A stretch of 9,549 nucleotides of DNA, from NCBI GenBank assembly GCA_018656255.1, contig JABHYI010000298.1:1-9549 (forward strand), in the 5' to 3' direction. This document shows positions 6,840 through 9,549 of the stretch, piece by piece. Position 1 is the stretch's first letter, and every line of letters begins with the position of its first letter. The notes under the pieces were generated by a model, which worked only from the letters and a program-made list of their open reading frames with translations, ran no database searches and had not been told where the DNA came from. This DNA comes from Bacteroidota bacterium (GTDB lineage Bacteria > Bacteroidota > Bacteroidia > Flavobacteriales > Flavobacteriaceae). Made by a program: the position numbers and the translations under genes.

Positions 6840-8003
6840 TCAAACTTCGTTCTTTCGGCGGGCTTTAAGCCACCTTTCAGGTATTTCCTGATTTGTTGCA
6901 CCCAAATATTCGCCATAGGTGCATGGTAATAACGTAGATGATTTCAATTTATTATCAATATTTGAAATAAAAGGCAATTCTATCCACCATCTTCCAGTCT
7001 TGTTACTTTTTTTAAATATTAAAACCTCATTATCAATGGGCACCTTGTAGGTTGTATAGTGTTTTAGGTCCATAAAATCATCATCAGAAACCCTAAAATT
7101 TACACCTTCAATGAAGTACCACAATACTTGAGCCAGAAGCATCGCTCCAGATCTAGAATTAGTAAAGTCTGTAATTTCAAATAATGAAAAAGAAGATACC
7201 TTATTACTTATTCCTGCATATCTAGATATTGCGCATATTTCCCTGCCATCAAAGCCATTTGGATTCTCCTTGTTATAACTTCCTAATTCTGCACTTTTTA
7301 TTGAAGAAATATCCATGCTAACCAAATCTGCATTTCTGAAGATAGGCTCTACATCTTTAATATCTGCAGTAACTACTCCTAATCTGTGGGCATCAAAATA
7401 GAGCGCTTCCATCAGTGCAATCTCTTGTGGGGGATTGAAAAATGATTGATACCCCAGCACACTATAGTTAAATAGGTTGTAAGGTTTGTCTACAATAATT
7501 TTTCCAACATAAGATTTGTTGGTAATTGCCGCCTCTGCATCTCCCAAATCAAAGCGGGTGTCGATATTAACCATATTTATCATAGAACAAACACCGTCAT
7601 AGGCACGGTATTGAGCATATAAGGCATCTTGGCTACCTCCTAAAATAATTGGAATAATGTTTTTTTTAAGAAGCGAGGCCGTAACTGCTTTTACAGCAAA
7701 ATAAGAGTCCTCTACACTTGCTCCTTTTTCTATATCTCCAAGATCTGCAATAGTGTGTTTCCAGTTTCCAGGATACAGCCCGTAGAGGGACATTCTAATA
7801 GTGTCAAACTGTACGTCAAGGCCCATATAATCTATGTCACGTCTGTTTTCTTTACACCCAAAAATAGCAAACTTAACATCTTTTAAATCTGGCAACTCTC
7901 CCTTGATAGTGTGCACTAACAACTGTTTTCCTATAGTGCCTGCAGGCAATACCTCGCGATGAGCGATAACAGGCTTTGAGACTGGGGTAAGAAATTCTAT
8001 CAA
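6840..8003 (-). CDS. Arginase/formimidoylglutamase-fold protein with a degenerate metal site
   Basis: A 387-residue protein with the ureohydrolase (arginase, agmatinase, HutG) fold, normally a binuclear Mn enzyme. The motif positions can be found but are altered. GGSQD (122-126) replaces GGDH, so Q125 is at the metal-ligand His. DTRFD (148-152) replaces DAHxD, so R150 replaces His. DIS (231-233) replaces DxD, so S233 replaces Asp. E276 in FEITDF matches the substrate-side Glu. Three of six metal ligands are therefore lost, so the usual label of formimidoylglutamase is doubtful. The C-terminal segment (about 316-387, with RWWIELPF and EIPERWLKARRKN) lies beyond the usual catalytic core. The start is TTG at 8001-8003: a TAG stop lies four codons upstream, and no in-frame ATG occurs before the conserved EFLTPVS region. 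It lies 25 nt after topA with no terminator between, and 110 nt before gldK. Function unknown. Confidence 0.8.
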   Translation of the reverse strand: MIEFLTPVSKPVIAHREVLPAGTIGKQLLVHTIKGELPDLKDVKFAIFGCKENRRDIDYMGLDVQFDTIRMSLYGLYPGNWKHTIADLGDIEKGASVEDSYFAVKAVTASLLKKNIIPIILGGSQDALYAQYRAYDGVCSMINMVNIDTRFDLGDAEAAITNKSYVGKIIVDKPYNLFNYSVLGYQSFFNPPQEIALMEALYFDAHRLGVVTADIKDVEPIFRNADLVSMDISSIKSAELGSYNKENPNGFDGREICAISRYAGISNKVSSFSLFEITDFTNSRSGAMLLAQVLWYFIEGVNFRVSDDDFMDLKHYTTYKVPIDNEVLIFKKSNKTGRWWIELPFISNIDNKLKSSTLLPCTYGEYLGATNQEIPERWLKARRKNEV

Positions 8004-8028
8004 AAGATGAAACTATTATAGTATGTGG

Positions 8029-9549
8029 TTATTTTTTCTTTGCAGCAGCCTTCTTTTTTGCAGGCGCTTTTTTCTTCGCAGCGGCTTTTTTCTTCTTTTT
8101 CTTAGGAGCGTTTTTCTCTAAAATAGCTTGCGCATCCTCCAAAGTCATTTTTTCTGCCTTTGTTGTTTTTGGCAACTCAATTTTTGTTTTTCCTTTTAGA
8201 AGATTAAAGCGTCCCCATCTAGCTTTCTCTAGACGAATCCCTTCTTCTTCCCAGTTATGAATAAGCTTGTCAATCTCTTTTTGCTTTTTTGTTTCTATTA
8301 ACTCAATAATATCTGCATCGCTTAGGGCATCAAAGTCATACTTTTTATTGACATTAATAAACATGTTGTTCCATTTTATAAAGGGACCAAAACGACCCGT
8401 TCCTTTTTGCACTGGCAAGTCTTCATAAATATACACAGGAGCATCTGCTTTTTTCTTTTCTTCAATTAGCTCAATTGCATAAGACATGTCTACATCAAGA
8501 GGGTCTATTCCTTTTGGCAAGGAAACAAACATTTTTCCAAACCTTACGTAGGGTCCAAAACGACCGTTATTAACATCTACCTGCTCATCTTCATAGGTGC
8601 CCAAGTCTTTGGGAAGCTTAAACAAATCCATTACCTGGTCAAAGGTTACCAAATGCAATTGTTGGTCTGGACGCAGACTTGCAAATTTTTTCTCATCATC
8701 ATCTGGAGCGCCAATTTGAGCCATTGGCCCGAATTTTCCTAGACGTACCAAAACAGTTCTACCACTTTCTGGATCTTTTCCTAAAATACGCTCTCCACTT
8801 TCTCTTTCAGCATTTTCTTTAACATCCTCAACCGTTGGGTGAAACTTTCCGTAAAACTCTTTTAGCATATGCTTCCAGTCTTCTTTACCGTCTGCGATGT
8901 CATCAAAATCTTGCTCTACCTTGGCTGTAAAATTAAAATCTAATACCGAGGAGAAATGCTCCACTAGAAAGTCATTTACGATCATCCCAATGTCTGTAGG
9001 CACTAATTTTCCTTTATCACTCCCTATGGTCTCAAGAAGTGTGTTGTCTTTTAAAATTTGGTTTTCTAATGTGAGTTGAAGGTATTTTCTTTCTACACCC
9101 TCTACGGTTCCTTTTTCAACATATTTCCTACTAATTATGGTAGAAATTGTTGGCGCATATGTAGAAGGTCTACCAATACCCAGCTCCTCTAATTGTTTTA
9201 CCAAAGAAGCTTCAGTAAAACGGTATGGTGGCCTTGTAAAGCGCTCTGTAGCAGTGATATGATTTGCGCTCAATACATCTGCTTTTACTAGTTTTGGAAG
9301 CATTCCTTCCTGTTCCTGTTCGTCATTATCAATGCCTTCAAGGTATACTTTCAAAAACCCGTCAAACTTGATCATCTCTCCGTTTGCGGTAAACTGCTCT
9401 TTCACCCCTTGAGATGATGTTACAGCGATTTTTACATTGGTACGCTCTAATTGTGCATCACTCATCTGTGAGGCCAGAGTGCGTTTCCATATTAAATCAT
9501 ACAATCGTGTTTGATCATAGTCTCCTTCAATGCTATGGCGAGACATTTG
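8029..9549 (-). CDS. topA: DNA topoisomerase I, C-terminal part (5' end outside window)
   Basis: The last 506 codons of type IA topoisomerase, which relaxes negatively supercoiled DNA. The frame is open to the window edge (CAA at 9547-9549), so the ATG at 9544-9546 is an internal methionine. Counting from it, LYDLIWKRTLASQM (15-28) and RPPYRFTEASLVKQLEELGI with GRPSTY (105-130) are signature blocks of the strand-passage core. The Toprim domain and the active-site tyrosine are not in view. The C-terminus carries four related repeats marked by GKFGP (270-274), GRFGP (328-332), GRFGP (384-388) and GRF (445-447). It contains no cysteines at all, so it lacks the zinc ribbons of E. coli TopA. It ends in a Lys/Ala tail (about 482-505), which probably binds DNA non-specifically. 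The ureohydrolase-fold gene follows after 25 nt and is probably co-transcribed. Confidence 0.95.
   Translation of the reverse strand, partial: QMSRHSIEGDYDQTRLYDLIWKRTLASQMSDAQLERTNVKIAVTSSQGVKEQFTANGEMIKFDGFLKVYLEGIDNDEQEQEGMLPKLVKADVLSANHITATERFTRPPYRFTEASLVKQLEELGIGRPSTYAPTISTIISRKYVEKGTVEGVERKYLQLTLENQILKDNTLLETIGSDKGKLVPTDIGMIVNDFLVEHFSSVLDFNFTAKVEQDFDDIADGKEDWKHMLKEFYGKFHPTVEDVKENAERESGERILGKDPESGRTVLVRLGKFGPMAQIGAPDDDEKKFASLRPDQQLHLVTFDQVMDLFKLPKDLGTYEDEQVDVNNGRFGPYVRFGKMFVSLPKGIDPLDVDMSYAIELIEEKKKADAPVYIYEDLPVQKGTGRFGPFIKWNNMFINVNKKYDFDALSDADIIELIETKKQKEIDKLIHNWEEEGIRLEKARWGRFNLLKGKTKIELPKTTKAEKMTLEDAQAILEKNAPKKKKKKAAAKKKAPAKKKAAAKKK

Overview
The window looks like chromosomal DNA from a gliding or type IX secretion-competent member of the Bacteroidota, most likely the family Flavobacteriaceae. 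The evidence is a complete gldK-gldL-gldM-gldN cluster, AT-rich DNA, A-rich leaders in place of Shine-Dalgarno sequences, and promoters of the TTG-N20-TAnnTTTG type. Every gene I can support lies on the minus strand, so transcription runs from high to low coordinates. Genus and species cannot be read from the sequence.

In transcription order, the right end (9549-6840) holds the C-terminal part of DNA topoisomerase I (topA, cut by the window edge). After 25 nt comes an arginase/formimidoylglutamase-fold protein with a TTG start. Its metal-binding motifs are largely replaced, so it is probably not a Mn-dependent ureohydrolase. The middle (6839-2016) is the core motor and periplasmic ring of gliding motility and the type IX secretion system (T9SS). 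It starts at a candidate promoter and encodes the lipoprotein GldK, the inner-membrane motor proteins GldL and GldM, and the periplasmic GldN. A strong hairpin lies between gldM and gldN, and a Rho-independent terminator follows gldN. GldL and GldM form the proton-driven motor, and GldM spans the periplasm to the GldK/GldN ring under the outer membrane. All the motor residues known to me are present.

The left end (1927-1) starts a phenylacetate degradation locus: a TetR-type regulator (probably PaaR), the reductase PaaE, and the N-terminal part of the oxygenase subunit PaaA. The tetR-paaE gap holds a near-perfect 18-bp palindrome on top of a canonical Bacteroidota promoter, which suggests simple repression of the paa genes. 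I see no functional link between the paa locus and the motility genes.

I found no clearly new multi-gene system. The observations most worth a second look are the metal-site-degenerate ureohydrolase homologue beside gldK, the gldM-gldN hairpin, and the PaaR-like operator. No gene-free stretch exceeds 300 bases. No RNA genes, mobile elements or CRISPR arrays were seen.
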